DNA of 64,000 bases. Origin: Alteromonas sp. RKMC-009 (GTDB lineage: Bacteria > Pseudomonadota > Gammaproteobacteria > Enterobacterales > Alteromonadaceae). Below the pieces are notes generated by a model, which was given only the letters and a program-made list of their open reading frames with translations, did not search any database and was not told the DNA's origin. A program made the position numbers and the translations under genes. Shown piece after piece: positions 44,984 through 55,048 of this stretch (position 1 is the first letter of the stretch; each line of letters opens with the position of its first letter). Where the stretch lies: NCBI RefSeq assembly GCF_003584565.2, contig NZ_CP031010.1:2418001-2482000 (forward strand), read 5' to 3'.

Positions 44984-47578
44984 ATGAGCGTCAATGCAAA
45001 ACGCCGGCTGGACTACCAGCCGCCGCTTTTTACCATTTCACGGGTAATCATGGATGTAAAACTGCATCCGGTCGCCACACGTATTACAACGAAATCCACA
45101 GTAGAAAGAGCAGGGAATCACAATGAACCTCTGTTCCTTGATGGCGAAAAACTCACTTTACATTCTGTAAGCGTCAACGGGCAGCCTTATACCGCCTATG
45201 ATTTACAGGATGCCGGATTACTACTGAAAGACGTACCTGACAGTTTTGAACTGGTCATCGAGACAGAAACAGACCCGCAAAACAATCAGGCACTGGAAGG
45301 CCTGTATCTTTCTGATGGCGTATTTTGTACACAGTGCGAGGCAGAAGGCTTCCGCCGCATTACTTATTTCACTGACCGCCCCGATGTACTGGCGAAATAT
45401 ACCGTCACTGTCAGCGGCGATAAAAAGCAATATCCCACGTTACTGGCAAATGGTAATCCTGTGGATTCAGGGGAAGAAGCCGACGGGACTCACTGGGTTA
45501 CCTGGGAAGATCCTCATCCTAAACCCAGCTATCTGTTTGCGTTAGTTGCCGGTGATTTTGATTTGCTGGAAGACACTTACCGGACCACCAGCGGCCGCGA
45601 CGTTAAGCTTGAGCTGTATGTGGATAAAGGTAAGCGTGAACGGGGTCATTTTGCTCTGGAATCTCTGAAACGGGCTATGAAGTGGGACGAAGACACGTTT
45701 GGTCTGGAATACGATCTCGATATCTACATGATTGTCGCCGTGGATTTCTTCAATATGGGCGCCATGGAAAACAAAGGCCTGAATATCTTCAACAGCAAAT
45801 TTGTACTGGCGGATCAGGACAGTGCCACTGATGACGACTTTTTCAACGTAGAATCCGTCATCGCCCACGAGTATTTCCACAACTGGACCGGCAACCGCGT
45901 TACCTGCCGCGACTGGTTCCAGCTGAGCCTGAAAGAAGGTCTCACTGTTTTCCGTGATCAGCAATTCAGCGCCGACATGACTTCAGCGCTAAGCAACCGG
46001 ATAAAGCATGTACGTGTGATGCGGGAACATCAGTTTGCTGAAGATGCCAGTGCGATGAGCCATCCTATCCGTCCTGATGAAGTGATTGAAATGAATAACT
46101 TCTACACAGTGACGGTATACGATAAAGGTGCTGAAGTGATCCGCATGTTCCATACGCTTCTCGGCCCTGAGGGCTTCCGCAGAGGCATGGATGAGTATTT
46201 CCGGCGTCACGATGGTCAGGCAGTTACCTGCGACGATTTTGTTGCGGCTATGCAGACCGCAACAGAAAAAGATCTCAGTCATTTCGCCCGCTGGTACAGT
46301 CAGTCCGGTACACCGGTACTGGCCGTTGAAAGGGTTTATGACAAACAGAAACGTACTTTGCACATTACGCTGTCACAGCACACACCGCCGACGGCAGATC
46401 AGGCAGAAAAACAGCCCCTGTATATTCCTGTGGCGTTTGAATGTATTGACGACAATGGTCATCACTACAGCGATGATGAAAGCCTGGTACAGAATGGCCT
46501 GGTGATCGTGGACAAGCCATCAGTGTCTCTGACTTTTTCGGATGTTCCTGAGTCCTGTTTACCCGTTGTGCTGGGGAATTTCTCAGCGCCTGTGCGGGTA
46601 GATAACCCTTTATCTGCCAGAGAATTACTGCAAATTTTCCGTTTTGCTGATGATCCGTTTAATCGCTGGGATGCCATGCAGTCGCTTTACGACTGGTGTA
46701 TCGGTGAAATAGAGCAGGGCGCAGCCATCCCCGATACGGTTTGGGATTATCTGCGTGAAGTGTTACATGACGAAAAAGCTAATCATGAGCTGCTTGGCGA
46801 GTGTTTATCGGTGCCCAGCTTTGAAACCTTGTGTCAGAGCCGCAGCCAGATAAACGTTAAGGCACTGTGTGCAGCCAGAGAAGCATTCTGCCAGCAGTTT
46901 GCTGACGCGTTACATGACGGACTGATTGCTGTGTGGCAGGCTATCGAAACCACGGACTACATCTACGATCAGCGTAATGTGAATGCCCGCCGTTGCAAGA
47001 ATGTAGTACTCGGCCATCTTGCCCGCACATCTCATGGCACTTCGCTTATACGGGCACAATACGACAGTGCCGACAATATGACTGATGCTCTGGCATCGTT
47101 AAAGGCTGCGCAAATCTGTGACAGGGAACTCTTCAGTGACTTAATGACCCGGTTCGGTCAGCGCTGGGAGAAAGAACCTCTGGTGTTGGACAAATGGTTC
47201 GCTTTGCACGCTACCACTGAGCGGGAAGATATTCTGGCACACATCACCATGCTGAAGTCGCACCCTCAGTTCAGTATCGGTAATCCGAACCGGGTGCGTG
47301 CGCTTATCGGTAGTTTTGCTTTTTACAATTCCACCGGTTTTCACGCTGAAGACGGCAGCGGTTATGAATACGTAACCAGTTATCTGATTGAACTTGATAA
47401 ACAGAACCCTCAGGTGGCTTCACGCATCGTTACACCACTTACACAGTGGCAAAATTATGCGCCGGTGCACCAGCAACTCATGAAAGCCCAGTTGCAACGG
47501 TTGCTGAACCATGAAGGTTTAAGTAAAGACGTGTTTGAAAAAGTCAGTAAGAGTCTGGCCTACGAAAAACGTGACTGA
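44984..47578 (+). CDS. pepN: Aminopeptidase N
   Basis: M1-family zinc aminopeptidase removing N-terminal residues from peptides in the cytoplasm. 864 residues, the usual length. The exopeptidase motif GAMENKGLN is followed by the zinc site H295-E296-x-x-H299 with E318 (HEYFHNWTGNR...LKEGL), two residues off the E. coli numbering. The C-terminal helical domain is complete. TAAGGAG stands before the ATG. The last eight bases overlap the DUF2835 gene. Confidence 0.96.
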   Translation: MSVNAKRRLDYQPPLFTISRVIMDVKLHPVATRITTKSTVERAGNHNEPLFLDGEKLTLHSVSVNGQPYTAYDLQDAGLLLKDVPDSFELVIETETDPQNNQALEGLYLSDGVFCTQCEAEGFRRITYFTDRPDVLAKYTVTVSGDKKQYPTLLANGNPVDSGEEADGTHWVTWEDPHPKPSYLFALVAGDFDLLEDTYRTTSGRDVKLELYVDKGKRERGHFALESLKRAMKWDEDTFGLEYDLDIYMIVAVDFFNMGAMENKGLNIFNSKFVLADQDSATDDDFFNVESVIAHEYFHNWTGNRVTCRDWFQLSLKEGLTVFRDQQFSADMTSALSNRIKHVRVMREHQFAEDASAMSHPIRPDEVIEMNNFYTVTVYDKGAEVIRMFHTLLGPEGFRRGMDEYFRRHDGQAVTCDDFVAAMQTATEKDLSHFARWYSQSGTPVLAVERVYDKQKRTLHITLSQHTPPTADQAEKQPLYIPVAFECIDDNGHHYSDDESLVQNGLVIVDKPSVSLTFSDVPESCLPVVLGNFSAPVRVDNPLSARELLQIFRFADDPFNRWDAMQSLYDWCIGEIEQGAAIPDTVWDYLREVLHDEKANHELLGECLSVPSFETLCQSRSQINVKALCAAREAFCQQFADALHDGLIAVWQAIETTDYIYDQRNVNARRCKNVVLGHLARTSHGTSLIRAQYDSADNMTDALASLKAAQICDRELFSDLMTRFGQRWEKEPLVLDKWFALHATTEREDILAHITMLKSHPQFSIGNPNRVRALIGSFAFYNSTGFHAEDGSGYEYVTSYLIELDKQNPQVASRIVTPLTQWQNYAPVHQQLMKAQLQRLLNHEGLSKDVFEKVSKSLAYEKRD

Positions 47579-47798
47579 TACTACCTATTTTTTTACTCTC
47601 TCCTTATCTTACAGCCGGTGTCAGGCGCTTTATGAAAGCGCCGGCGCCTCTGCTGTACTCACTTCAGAATCCGGCAAAAGGGTACAAATACCTGTAAGCC
47701 GGCTTCGTCCCTTCGTTGACAGCCGCGGTCTTACCGGCCGGTTTCGGCTCCTCGTCAGCCCCGAAAATAAAATAAAATCCTTCGAGCGATTAAGATAA
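47571..47798 (+). CDS. DUF2835 family protein
   Basis: 75 residues from a GTG overlapping the pepN stop. The whole protein is one DUF2835 domain: TYFFTLSLSYSRCQALYESAGASAVLTSESGKRVQIPVSRLRPFV, then GLTGRFRL and a basic end. Small beta-rich protein of unknown function, commonly found directly after pepN in this group. Confidence 0.85.
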   Translation: MTDTTYFFTLSLSYSRCQALYESAGASAVLTSESGKRVQIPVSRLRPFVDSRGLTGRFRLLVSPENKIKSFERLR

Positions 47799-47904
47799 TT
47801 TCAGCTAAAAACTGGCGATTTTGCCACTTTTGTTCAATAACTAGTTGAAAGGAAAAATGTTATTACTAGTGTTAACTGGTACGATTAGTTCTTGCGAAAC
47901 AGGG

Positions 47905-47923
47905 AAAATGATGTAATCATTTT
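47905..47923. promoter_or_regulatory. Palindromic operator-like site upstream of the DUF1302 operon
   Basis: AAAATGAT-GTA-ATCATTTT is a perfect 8-bp inverted repeat with a 3-base centre, about 80 bases ahead of the first start codon of the four-gene operon. It fits a dimeric repressor site. The spacing does not match a Fur box, and no regulator gene is adjacent. Confidence 0.45.
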
Positions 47924-48000
47924 GTTAACTACCTTGGTTGGTCACACGTCTGCGCGTCGCTACCTGTTATCGTATGCGCTGGATCAGGAGAATAAAAACT

Positions 48001-50061
48001 ATGACAATTAGGCATAGCACATTTAAAAAGACACCAGTTGCCGCTGGTATCATTGCCTTACTTGGTGCCGCCTCTCCGGCTTTAGCCGCAAACTGGCAAT
48101 TTGGAGATGTTTCAGTATCACTGGATTCCACGTTTACGCTGGCGACCAGTATCCGTGCTGAAGACAGAGACTATAAATTAATCGGTAACAGCAACCATCC
48201 CCAGTTTGACTGGTCCGGTTATAACGCTGCAACGAATGTGATTTATCAGCCTGCTGATGTCTGGGCGCAGGCGAACGGTGATTATTCATCAAATAATGAC
48301 CAGGGAGATTTGTCCTGGGATCCGGGTAAAGCCTTTTCTACCCAGATCTCCGGTAACCACGATTTAGACATTAACATGGGTGACTGGGGTTTCTTTACCC
48401 GTGCTTTCTGGTTCTATGACTTTGTTCAGAACGATAACGACAACGTCGCCGCGAACCCCATCACCGGCAGAACACCCGATTTATGTGCAGCCCCGGAAGC
48501 TGATGATTTACTGTGTAAAGATTTCCGTATTTTGGATGCGTATTTCTACGGTGATTTCTGGATTGATGATAAACCATTCTCTATCCGTGTAGGTGATCAG
48601 GTGATCAGCTGGGGTGAGAGTACGTTTATCCAGCACGGTATCAATACCACTAACCCTGTGGATGTAAACCGTGCCCGTGCTCCGGGTGCTGAATTAAAAG
48701 AAGTGTTTATTCCTGTGGGTATGGTGTATGCCTCTCTGGGTTTGACTGACACGGTCAGTTTGTCGGCCTATTACCAGTATCGCTGGGAGCGTAGCTGGTT
48801 ACCGGTTGCCGGCAGCTATTTCGCAACAAACGATTTTGCCGGTGAGGGTGGTCAGGCAAACAATATTCAGCTCGGCTTTACCGGTAACCCTGATATAGAC
48901 CTGGATTTCCTGTTGAGCTCATTAAACGGCCTGGGTTCTGCTTTACGTGCAGGTGCTGATGCTTCAACAATCGGGCAGGCATATCTGGCTTATCCCACAA
49001 AAGTGGCGGTTCGCGGTTATTCAGACGCTGCTCATGAAGATGCAGATGATCAGGGCCAATACGGTATTCGTCTGACTTGGTTCTCAGAACTGCTGAACGA
49101 CAGTGAACTCAGTTTCTACCACATTAATTATCACAGTCAGCGTCCGCTGATTTCCGGTATTACGTCTGATTTCTCGCAGGAAGGTATTGCGTCAGATCTG
49201 GCTATGCTGGCGACCACAGAAATCACTAAAGATAACATTACTCAGCTGGAAGCGTTCACTGAAGCGAAGTTCTATTATCCCGAAGACATTCAATTGTACG
49301 GCTTCAGCTTCAACACCAACATTGAGAGCTGGGCTCTGGCCGGTGAATTTGCTTACCGTGTTGATGAACCGTTACAAATCGACGATGTTGAATTGCTCTA
49401 CATGGGTATGCCGGAACAGCTTGCTAACACAGGCTACCGTCCTGATTTATCCGGTATTTCTCAGTTAAACAATATCGGCCGGGCAGTGGGACCGGGTGAA
49501 ACAGCAGAAGGTTTCGTATTTTCAGATACCTGGCAGGCTCAGTTTACCTTGTCTCAGGTATTTGGTCCGGCACTGGGTACAGATAACCTGATTGTTCTGG
49601 GTGAAGTTGGCTATGTAAATATCGTCGATTTTCCGGACCCTTCAGTATTGCGTCTGAACGCTCCGGGTACTGGCAGAACGCCGTCTCTTGAACCTACGGA
49701 AGACGGCAATCCACGTGTTGGTTTACACACAGGTTTGTCAAACGGACCTGAAACAAATCCGTTTGCTACAGATGATGCCTGGGGCTACCGTTTACTGGCC
49801 GTTGCTGATTTCAACAACGTGTTCTCAGGCGTAAATATGCAAACCCGTGCAACGTTCTCACATGATGTGAAAGGGACAACACCCGATCCGTTGTATGTTT
49901 TCCTCGAAGATTCAAAATCAGCCAGTCTGGCATTTACCTTTAATTATCTGAGCAGCTGGTCAGCCACTGCATCTTACAGTGCATTCTGGGGTGGCGTGGG
50001 TACAACAAACCAGCTGTCAGATCGTGATTTTGTATCTTTCAACATCAAGTATTCGATTTAA
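48001..50061 (+). CDS. DUF1302 outer-membrane beta-barrel protein
   Basis: 686 residues from the ATG at 48001 (AGGAGA upstream). Signal peptide ends at ...AASPALA-ANWQ. The rest is aromatic-rich beta structure: an N-terminal GDVSVSLDSTFTLATSIRAEDRD, FRILDAYFYGDFWIDDKPFSIRVGDQVISWGEST and repeated amphipathic strands. This is the DUF1302 family, predicted large outer-membrane barrels. First gene of a four-gene unit with DUF1329, a Ycf48-like propeller and an MMPL-type RND transporter. Confidence 0.88.
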   Translation: MTIRHSTFKKTPVAAGIIALLGAASPALAANWQFGDVSVSLDSTFTLATSIRAEDRDYKLIGNSNHPQFDWSGYNAATNVIYQPADVWAQANGDYSSNNDQGDLSWDPGKAFSTQISGNHDLDINMGDWGFFTRAFWFYDFVQNDNDNVAANPITGRTPDLCAAPEADDLLCKDFRILDAYFYGDFWIDDKPFSIRVGDQVISWGESTFIQHGINTTNPVDVNRARAPGAELKEVFIPVGMVYASLGLTDTVSLSAYYQYRWERSWLPVAGSYFATNDFAGEGGQANNIQLGFTGNPDIDLDFLLSSLNGLGSALRAGADASTIGQAYLAYPTKVAVRGYSDAAHEDADDQGQYGIRLTWFSELLNDSELSFYHINYHSQRPLISGITSDFSQEGIASDLAMLATTEITKDNITQLEAFTEAKFYYPEDIQLYGFSFNTNIESWALAGEFAYRVDEPLQIDDVELLYMGMPEQLANTGYRPDLSGISQLNNIGRAVGPGETAEGFVFSDTWQAQFTLSQVFGPALGTDNLIVLGEVGYVNIVDFPDPSVLRLNAPGTGRTPSLEPTEDGNPRVGLHTGLSNGPETNPFATDDAWGYRLLAVADFNNVFSGVNMQTRATFSHDVKGTTPDPLYVFLEDSKSASLAFTFNYLSSWSATASYSAFWGGVGTTNQLSDRDFVSFNIKYSI

Positions 50062-50071
50062 GGGGTATCGT

Positions 50072-51433
50072 ATGTTAAGAAAAGCAGGTCTTATTGCTGC
50101 TGCGTTATCGGTAGCGCTGTCATCTACAGCCATGGCGGCAGTGTCTCAGGCAGAAGCCGATAAATTGGGTAACAGCCTGACACCACTGGGTGGTGAGGCT
50201 GCTGCCAATGCTGATGGCAGCATTCCGGCTTATACCGGCGGGATAACATCCGCACCGGCCGGTTACTCTGCTGGTGACCATCATCCGGACCCTTATCCGG
50301 GTGATCAGGTCTTGTTTGAGATCACAGGTCAAAATTATAAAGAGTATGCGGACTTTCTGTCTGACGGTCAGAAAAAGCTGTTCGAAACCTATCCGGATAC
50401 ATATCGTATGCCGGTTTATGAAAGCCGCCGCTCAGCGTCTAACCCTCAGTTTGTTTATGATGCGACCAAAGCAAACGCAACCCGTGCATCACTGATTGAA
50501 TCCGGAAACGGTATCAAAGGTGCGGCAACGGGCATTCCGTTCCCTGTACCGCAAAATGGTCTGGAAGCAATCTGGAATCACATTCTGCGTTATCGCGGTC
50601 AGGCTGTTCAGCGTTTTGGCGGTCAGGCTGCTGTAACGTCATCCGGTGATTACAATCTCATTGGTTTTGACGAGAAACTGCTGATCAAGTATTCCAATGA
50701 GAATGCGAAGCCGGAAGAACTTGAAGAAGATAACATTCTTTTCTTCTTCAAACAGAAAATCACTGAGCCAGCCCGCCTTGCCGGCGATATTCTTCTGGTT
50801 AAGGAAACCGTTGACCAGGTGAAAGAGCCCCGTGAAGCGTGGAAGTATAATACGGGTCGTAAACGTCTGAACCGTGTTCCGCAAATTGCTTATGACACAC
50901 CGGGAACCGAGGCCGATGGTCTGCGTACTACAGACGACTTCGATATGTACAATGGTTCTCCTGACCGTTACAACTGGGAGCTGAAAGGCAAAAAAGAAAT
51001 GTATGTTGCCTACAACAACTACAAGTTGCACAGCGACCAGGTGAAGTATGAAGACATTCTGCAACCTAATCACATCAATCCGGATCTGACCCGCTGGGAA
51101 AAGCACCGTGTATGGGTGGTTGAGGCAACCTTAAAAGAGGGCTTGCGTCACATTTACCAGAAACGTGTTTTCTTCCTTGATGAAGACAGCTGGCAGATTC
51201 AGGAAGCAGACATGTACGACAAGAATGGTGAGTTGTACCGCGTCGCTATGACGTACGGTGTGAACTACTATGATGTGCCGACCCAATGGTCTACACTGGA
51301 TGTGTATCATGATTTGAATTCCCGTCGTTACCTGGCAATTGGTCTGGATAACGAAGAAAAAATGTATGATTTCACTATCCAGCCACGTGAAGCCGAATTC
51401 ACATCTCAGGCTCTCAGACGGGAAGGCCGTTAA
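50072..51433 (+). CDS. DUF1329 periplasmic protein (LolA/LolB-like fold)
   Basis: 453 residues from the ATG at 50072. Signal peptide MLRKAGLIAAALSVALSSTAMA. The mature start VSQAEADKLGNSLTPLGGEAAANADGSIPAYTGG is diagnostic for DUF1329, followed by YPGDQVLFEITGQNYKEYADFLSDGQK, and later RVWVVEATLKEGLRHIYQKRVFFLDEDSWQI. The domain is thought to share the hydrophobic-cavity fold of lipoprotein carriers, so it may shuttle a lipid or hydrophobic compound across the periplasm. Ten bases after the DUF1302 gene. Confidence 0.88.
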   Translation: MLRKAGLIAAALSVALSSTAMAAVSQAEADKLGNSLTPLGGEAAANADGSIPAYTGGITSAPAGYSAGDHHPDPYPGDQVLFEITGQNYKEYADFLSDGQKKLFETYPDTYRMPVYESRRSASNPQFVYDATKANATRASLIESGNGIKGAATGIPFPVPQNGLEAIWNHILRYRGQAVQRFGGQAAVTSSGDYNLIGFDEKLLIKYSNENAKPEELEEDNILFFFKQKITEPARLAGDILLVKETVDQVKEPREAWKYNTGRKRLNRVPQIAYDTPGTEADGLRTTDDFDMYNGSPDRYNWELKGKKEMYVAYNNYKLHSDQVKYEDILQPNHINPDLTRWEKHRVWVVEATLKEGLRHIYQKRVFFLDEDSWQIQEADMYDKNGELYRVAMTYGVNYYDVPTQWSTLDVYHDLNSRRYLAIGLDNEEKMYDFTIQPREAEFTSQALRREGR

Positions 51434-51505
51434 TTCTACAGAATCAAACGGTTGGCAGTGCCAACCGTTTTTGTATTGTTCTGCGCTATTAGGATAATAA
51501 GACTT

Positions 51506-52537
51506 ATGAAAAGCACTCTGGCGGCGATTATCGCGTTGTCGGCACTGTTTTCTGTCCATGCTCAGGAAGCTTATCAGGCTCCGCTGGTAACGAAATCAGT
51601 ACTGCTCGATATCGATACCGCAGACTACGTTGTTGTGGCCGGGGAAAGAGGCCATGTTCTGACGTCATCAGACGGCGAGAACTTTGTTCAGCAGGCCGTA
51701 CCTGTCAATGCCACCCTGACAGCGGTGGATATTGTTGGCGACGATGTATGGGTGGCCGGGCATGATGCAACCATATTGCATTCATCCGACCGTGGCACTA
51801 CGTGGACAGTGCAAATGTCTGCCCCTGAACTGGAAAAGCCCTTTCTCGATATACTCTTTTTTGATCATCAGCATGGCGTCGCTGCGGGGGCTTACGGTTT
51901 ATTCTTCCGCACCCGTGATGGCGGTAAAACCTGGAACCGGGAGCTGCACGCTACTTTACTCAATCCCTACGATCAGGAATATCTTGATGAAGTAAAGCGT
52001 GATACACCGGAATACTACGAAGAGGAACTCCGCGCCATTTTGCCTCACCTGAATAAACTGGAGCAGGTGGGAGAAACCCTTTACCTGGTCGGTGAAGCAG
52101 GTCTGGTCGCCATGAGTGACAATATGGGAGAAACATGGACCCGTATGGATACCACCTATGAAGGGTCTTTTCTGGACGTTGCTGAGACAGCAGATGACAC
52201 CATCGTCATCGCCGGCCTGCGGGGACACACCTTTGTCCGTCGCGGGACAGGTGAGTGGGAAAACGTACCGACCTGTCTGTCAGGCTCGCTGAATAAGATT
52301 TTACCGGCCGGTGATCGTGTACGCCTGTTCGGCAATAACGGGATGATGATTTCAGTACCGGCATCGCTGGAAACAAGCGAGTTCGATCCCTGGGGTCCTG
52401 CAGACAGTTGTGAGCCGGTTGACGGTCTCAGCCGCGAACAACTTAAGGACAAAGCCAGTATCGTCAGCGTTGCACGATTTAACGGTCATCTTATCGCTGT
52501 CACGGCGAATGGTATCAAACAACTGGATATGGATTAA
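51506..52537 (+). CDS. Ycf48-like / BNR-repeat beta-propeller protein, secreted
   Basis: 343 residues from the ATG at 51506; signal peptide MKSTLAAIIALSALFSVHA. Contains several sialidase-type repeats, for example ILHSSDRGTTWTVQ, FFRTRDGGKTWNRE and VAMSDNMGETWTRM, the pattern of Ycf48-like propellers. Such proteins act as assembly factors or scaffolds rather than enzymes. Here it is probably the periplasmic accessory of the RND transporter that follows nine bases later. Confidence 0.87.
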   Translation: MKSTLAAIIALSALFSVHAQEAYQAPLVTKSVLLDIDTADYVVVAGERGHVLTSSDGENFVQQAVPVNATLTAVDIVGDDVWVAGHDATILHSSDRGTTWTVQMSAPELEKPFLDILFFDHQHGVAAGAYGLFFRTRDGGKTWNRELHATLLNPYDQEYLDEVKRDTPEYYEEELRAILPHLNKLEQVGETLYLVGEAGLVAMSDNMGETWTRMDTTYEGSFLDVAETADDTIVIAGLRGHTFVRRGTGEWENVPTCLSGSLNKILPAGDRVRLFGNNGMMISVPASLETSEFDPWGPADSCEPVDGLSREQLKDKASIVSVARFNGHLIAVTANGIKQLDMD

Positions 52538-52546
52538 AACACTGAC

Positions 52547-54874
52547 ATGGCAAGTTTTACCTCGCTTTTAGAAAGACTAATTTTCGGATACCGGAAAGTT
52601 GTAGTCGGGCTCTTTCTGCTGGCCACAGTGTACCTTGGCTATCAGGCGTCGATGATGCATCTGGACGCCGGTTTCGAAAAAAATGTGCCGCTTAATCATG
52701 AATACATGAAAACCTACATGGCTCACCGTAGTGATTTTGGCGGAGCCAACAGCGTACTGGTTTCTGTGTGTGATACCAGCGGGAATATTTATAACCAGCA
52801 GTTTATGGACACATTGCAACAAGTCCATGATGCGTTGTTTTTTATCAACGGTGTGGACCGTTCGCTGGTTGTCAGCCTGTTTGCCCCGTCTACCCGTTTT
52901 ACCGAAATCGTAGAAGGGGGCTTTTCCGGCGGACCGGTTATCCCTGCGGATTTCGACTCATCACGGCCGGCAGCACTGGAGCAGGTCGCTACCAATGTGG
53001 AAAAGGCTAAAATTGTTGGCCGCCAGGTATCCAACGATTACAGTTGTGCCATGGTGACTGCGCAGTTACTTGATCTCGACCCGAAAACCGGCGCTCCGCT
53101 GGATATGCTCAAAGTCGCAGATGACCTGGAACAACAGGTCAGAGGCCAGTTTGAATCGGATAAGGTCAGCATCCATATCATCGGCTTCTCGAAAATGATT
53201 GGTGATGTGGCAAATGGCGCAAAAGACGTGGTGCTTTTCTTCGCCATAGCCCTGGCTATCACTGCTGTAATGGTTTACTTCTTCTCCCGCAGTATCATGA
53301 TGACGTTGTTGCCCTTAATTTGCTCTGTAGTCGCTGTTGTCTGGCAGTTGGGCTTACTGACGGTGCTGGGATTCGGTCTTGACCCTATGTCAATTCTGGT
53401 GCCTTTCCTGGTATTTGCCATTGGTGTCAGTCACGGCGTGCAGATGATTAACGCTGTTGAGAAAAAGGTGGTTGCGGGCATGGGCGCGCAACATGCAGCC
53501 ATGAGTGCGTTCCGTGCTTTACTCGTGCCCGGCGGCATTGCTCTGCTTTCCGATACAGTCGGTTTCATGACTTTACTGGTTATTGATATCGGTATTATCC
53601 GGGAACTGGCCATTACTGCCAGCATGGGTGTCGCCGTTATAATCCTGACCAACCTCATTTTGCTGCCGGTACTGATGAGCTTCCTGAAGCTGGATGACAA
53701 ATATGTTCAGCAGTTCAATAAAAAAGAACAACGGAACACTGCTTTCTGGAATGCGATTGCAGCTTGCACTCACAAAAAACCGGCCATTATCATCATGGCT
53801 GTCACGACTGCCTTATTTATTTTCGGCTTGATACAATCCCAGCAAATGAAGATAGGTGATTTACATGCCGGTGCGCCGTCTTTACAGGAGAGTTCCCGCT
53901 ATAACCAGGACACTTTCCTGATCACCGACAAATACTCGGTGACCGTGGACTATCTGTCGGTGGTAGTAGAAACCACGGCGGAAGCCTGCACATCGTACGG
54001 TGTCATGCGTGCAATGGACGACTTTCAGTGGAAGATGACTAACGTTGAGGGTGTGCAATCGGCTGTCTCGCTGGCGTCAGTGGCAAAAGGCGTCAATGCC
54101 GGTTACAACGAGGGCAATATCAAATGGCAGGTGCTGCCACGGAATCAGCAGACTCTGGCGCAGGATATTTCGCTGGTACCCACTTCGTCCGGTTTATTAA
54201 ACGGAGACTGTTCGGTAATGCCGGTCATTTTGTTTATGGAAGATCACAAAGCTGAGACCATTTCCCATGTGGTTGATGCTGTGAAAGCATTCCGTAAAGA
54301 ATATGAAACCGACGACATGAAGTTCAAACTGGCCTCCGGACCTGTGGGCGTAATGGCGGCGACCAATGAAGCCGTGGAAGCGGCCCAGGGCCCGATGATG
54401 GTATACGTGTTTGGTGCGGTCATTGTACTTTGTCTTATCAGCTTCCGTTCTGTCAGAGCGACTTTGTCAGTCGTACTGCCACTTTATGTGGTGTCGGTGC
54501 TGGCACAGGCGCTGATGACTTTTCTGCAAATCGGGCTGACCGTGTCTACACTACCAGTAATCGCACTGGGTGTTGGCATTGGCGTAGATTATGGTATCTA
54601 CATACTTTCTACCATGAGTCATAAACTCAAATCCGGTGAGACAGTGCAACAGGCTTACCTGGATGCATTGAAAGAGCGGGGAAGTGCAGTACTCTTCACC
54701 GGGATCACACTGGCAGTTGGTGTGAGCACCTGGGTGTTTTCCTCACTGAAATTCCAGATGGATATGGGTATTTTGCTGACATTTATGTTCCTTGTGAACA
54801 TGCTGGGCGCGATTATTGTGCTGCCGGCACTGTCCAGATTCCTCTGGTTAAGTAAAAACGACCCTGATGCATAA
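52547..54874 (+). CDS. RND superfamily transporter, MMPL type
   Basis: 775 residues with the two-fold RND layout: one helix, a large periplasmic loop (about 35-215), then five helices with GFGLDPMSILVPFLVFAIGVSHGVQMINAV. The second half repeats this with IGLTVSTLPVIALGVGIGVDYGIYILSTM. The GxxxD-type motif in the tenth helix is kept (GVDYG), so it can be proton driven. MMPL-type RNDs usually move lipids or hydrophobic molecules. Last gene of the DUF1302-DUF1329-Ycf48 unit; a terminator follows. Confidence 0.9.
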   Translation: MASFTSLLERLIFGYRKVVVGLFLLATVYLGYQASMMHLDAGFEKNVPLNHEYMKTYMAHRSDFGGANSVLVSVCDTSGNIYNQQFMDTLQQVHDALFFINGVDRSLVVSLFAPSTRFTEIVEGGFSGGPVIPADFDSSRPAALEQVATNVEKAKIVGRQVSNDYSCAMVTAQLLDLDPKTGAPLDMLKVADDLEQQVRGQFESDKVSIHIIGFSKMIGDVANGAKDVVLFFAIALAITAVMVYFFSRSIMMTLLPLICSVVAVVWQLGLLTVLGFGLDPMSILVPFLVFAIGVSHGVQMINAVEKKVVAGMGAQHAAMSAFRALLVPGGIALLSDTVGFMTLLVIDIGIIRELAITASMGVAVIILTNLILLPVLMSFLKLDDKYVQQFNKKEQRNTAFWNAIAACTHKKPAIIIMAVTTALFIFGLIQSQQMKIGDLHAGAPSLQESSRYNQDTFLITDKYSVTVDYLSVVVETTAEACTSYGVMRAMDDFQWKMTNVEGVQSAVSLASVAKGVNAGYNEGNIKWQVLPRNQQTLAQDISLVPTSSGLLNGDCSVMPVILFMEDHKAETISHVVDAVKAFRKEYETDDMKFKLASGPVGVMAATNEAVEAAQGPMMVYVFGAVIVLCLISFRSVRATLSVVLPLYVVSVLAQALMTFLQIGLTVSTLPVIALGVGIGVDYGIYILSTMSHKLKSGETVQQAYLDALKERGSAVLFTGITLAVGVSTWVFSSLKFQMDMGILLTFMFLVNMLGAIIVLPALSRFLWLSKNDPDA

Positions 54875-54898
54875 AATATTTTTGCATAAGTAACTACA

Positions 54899-54925
54899 AA
54901 AAAGGGCCGTTTGGCCCTTTTTTTT
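54899..54925 (+). terminator. Rho-independent terminator of the envelope operon
   Basis: AAAGGGCC-GTTT-GGCCCTTT hairpin (54901-54920) followed by TTTTT, 26 bases after the RND stop. A-rich on the left, so it may also work in the opposite direction. Confidence 0.92.
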
Positions 54926-55048
54926 ATGCGTTTTCTGCATAGTTATCTATGCTGTTAATAAAGCGTTAAAACTCCTCTTTCAATAAGGCCGGAGATTAGC
55001 GAAAATAGGTAAGGATTCTGTGTACTTACGACTAATAAAGGTTCAACC

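Noticed and set aside
47905..47923. The palindrome upstream of the DUF1302 operon as a Fur box.
   Set aside because: The half-sites ATGAT/ATCAT are separated by three bases instead of one, and none of the genes is iron-linked.
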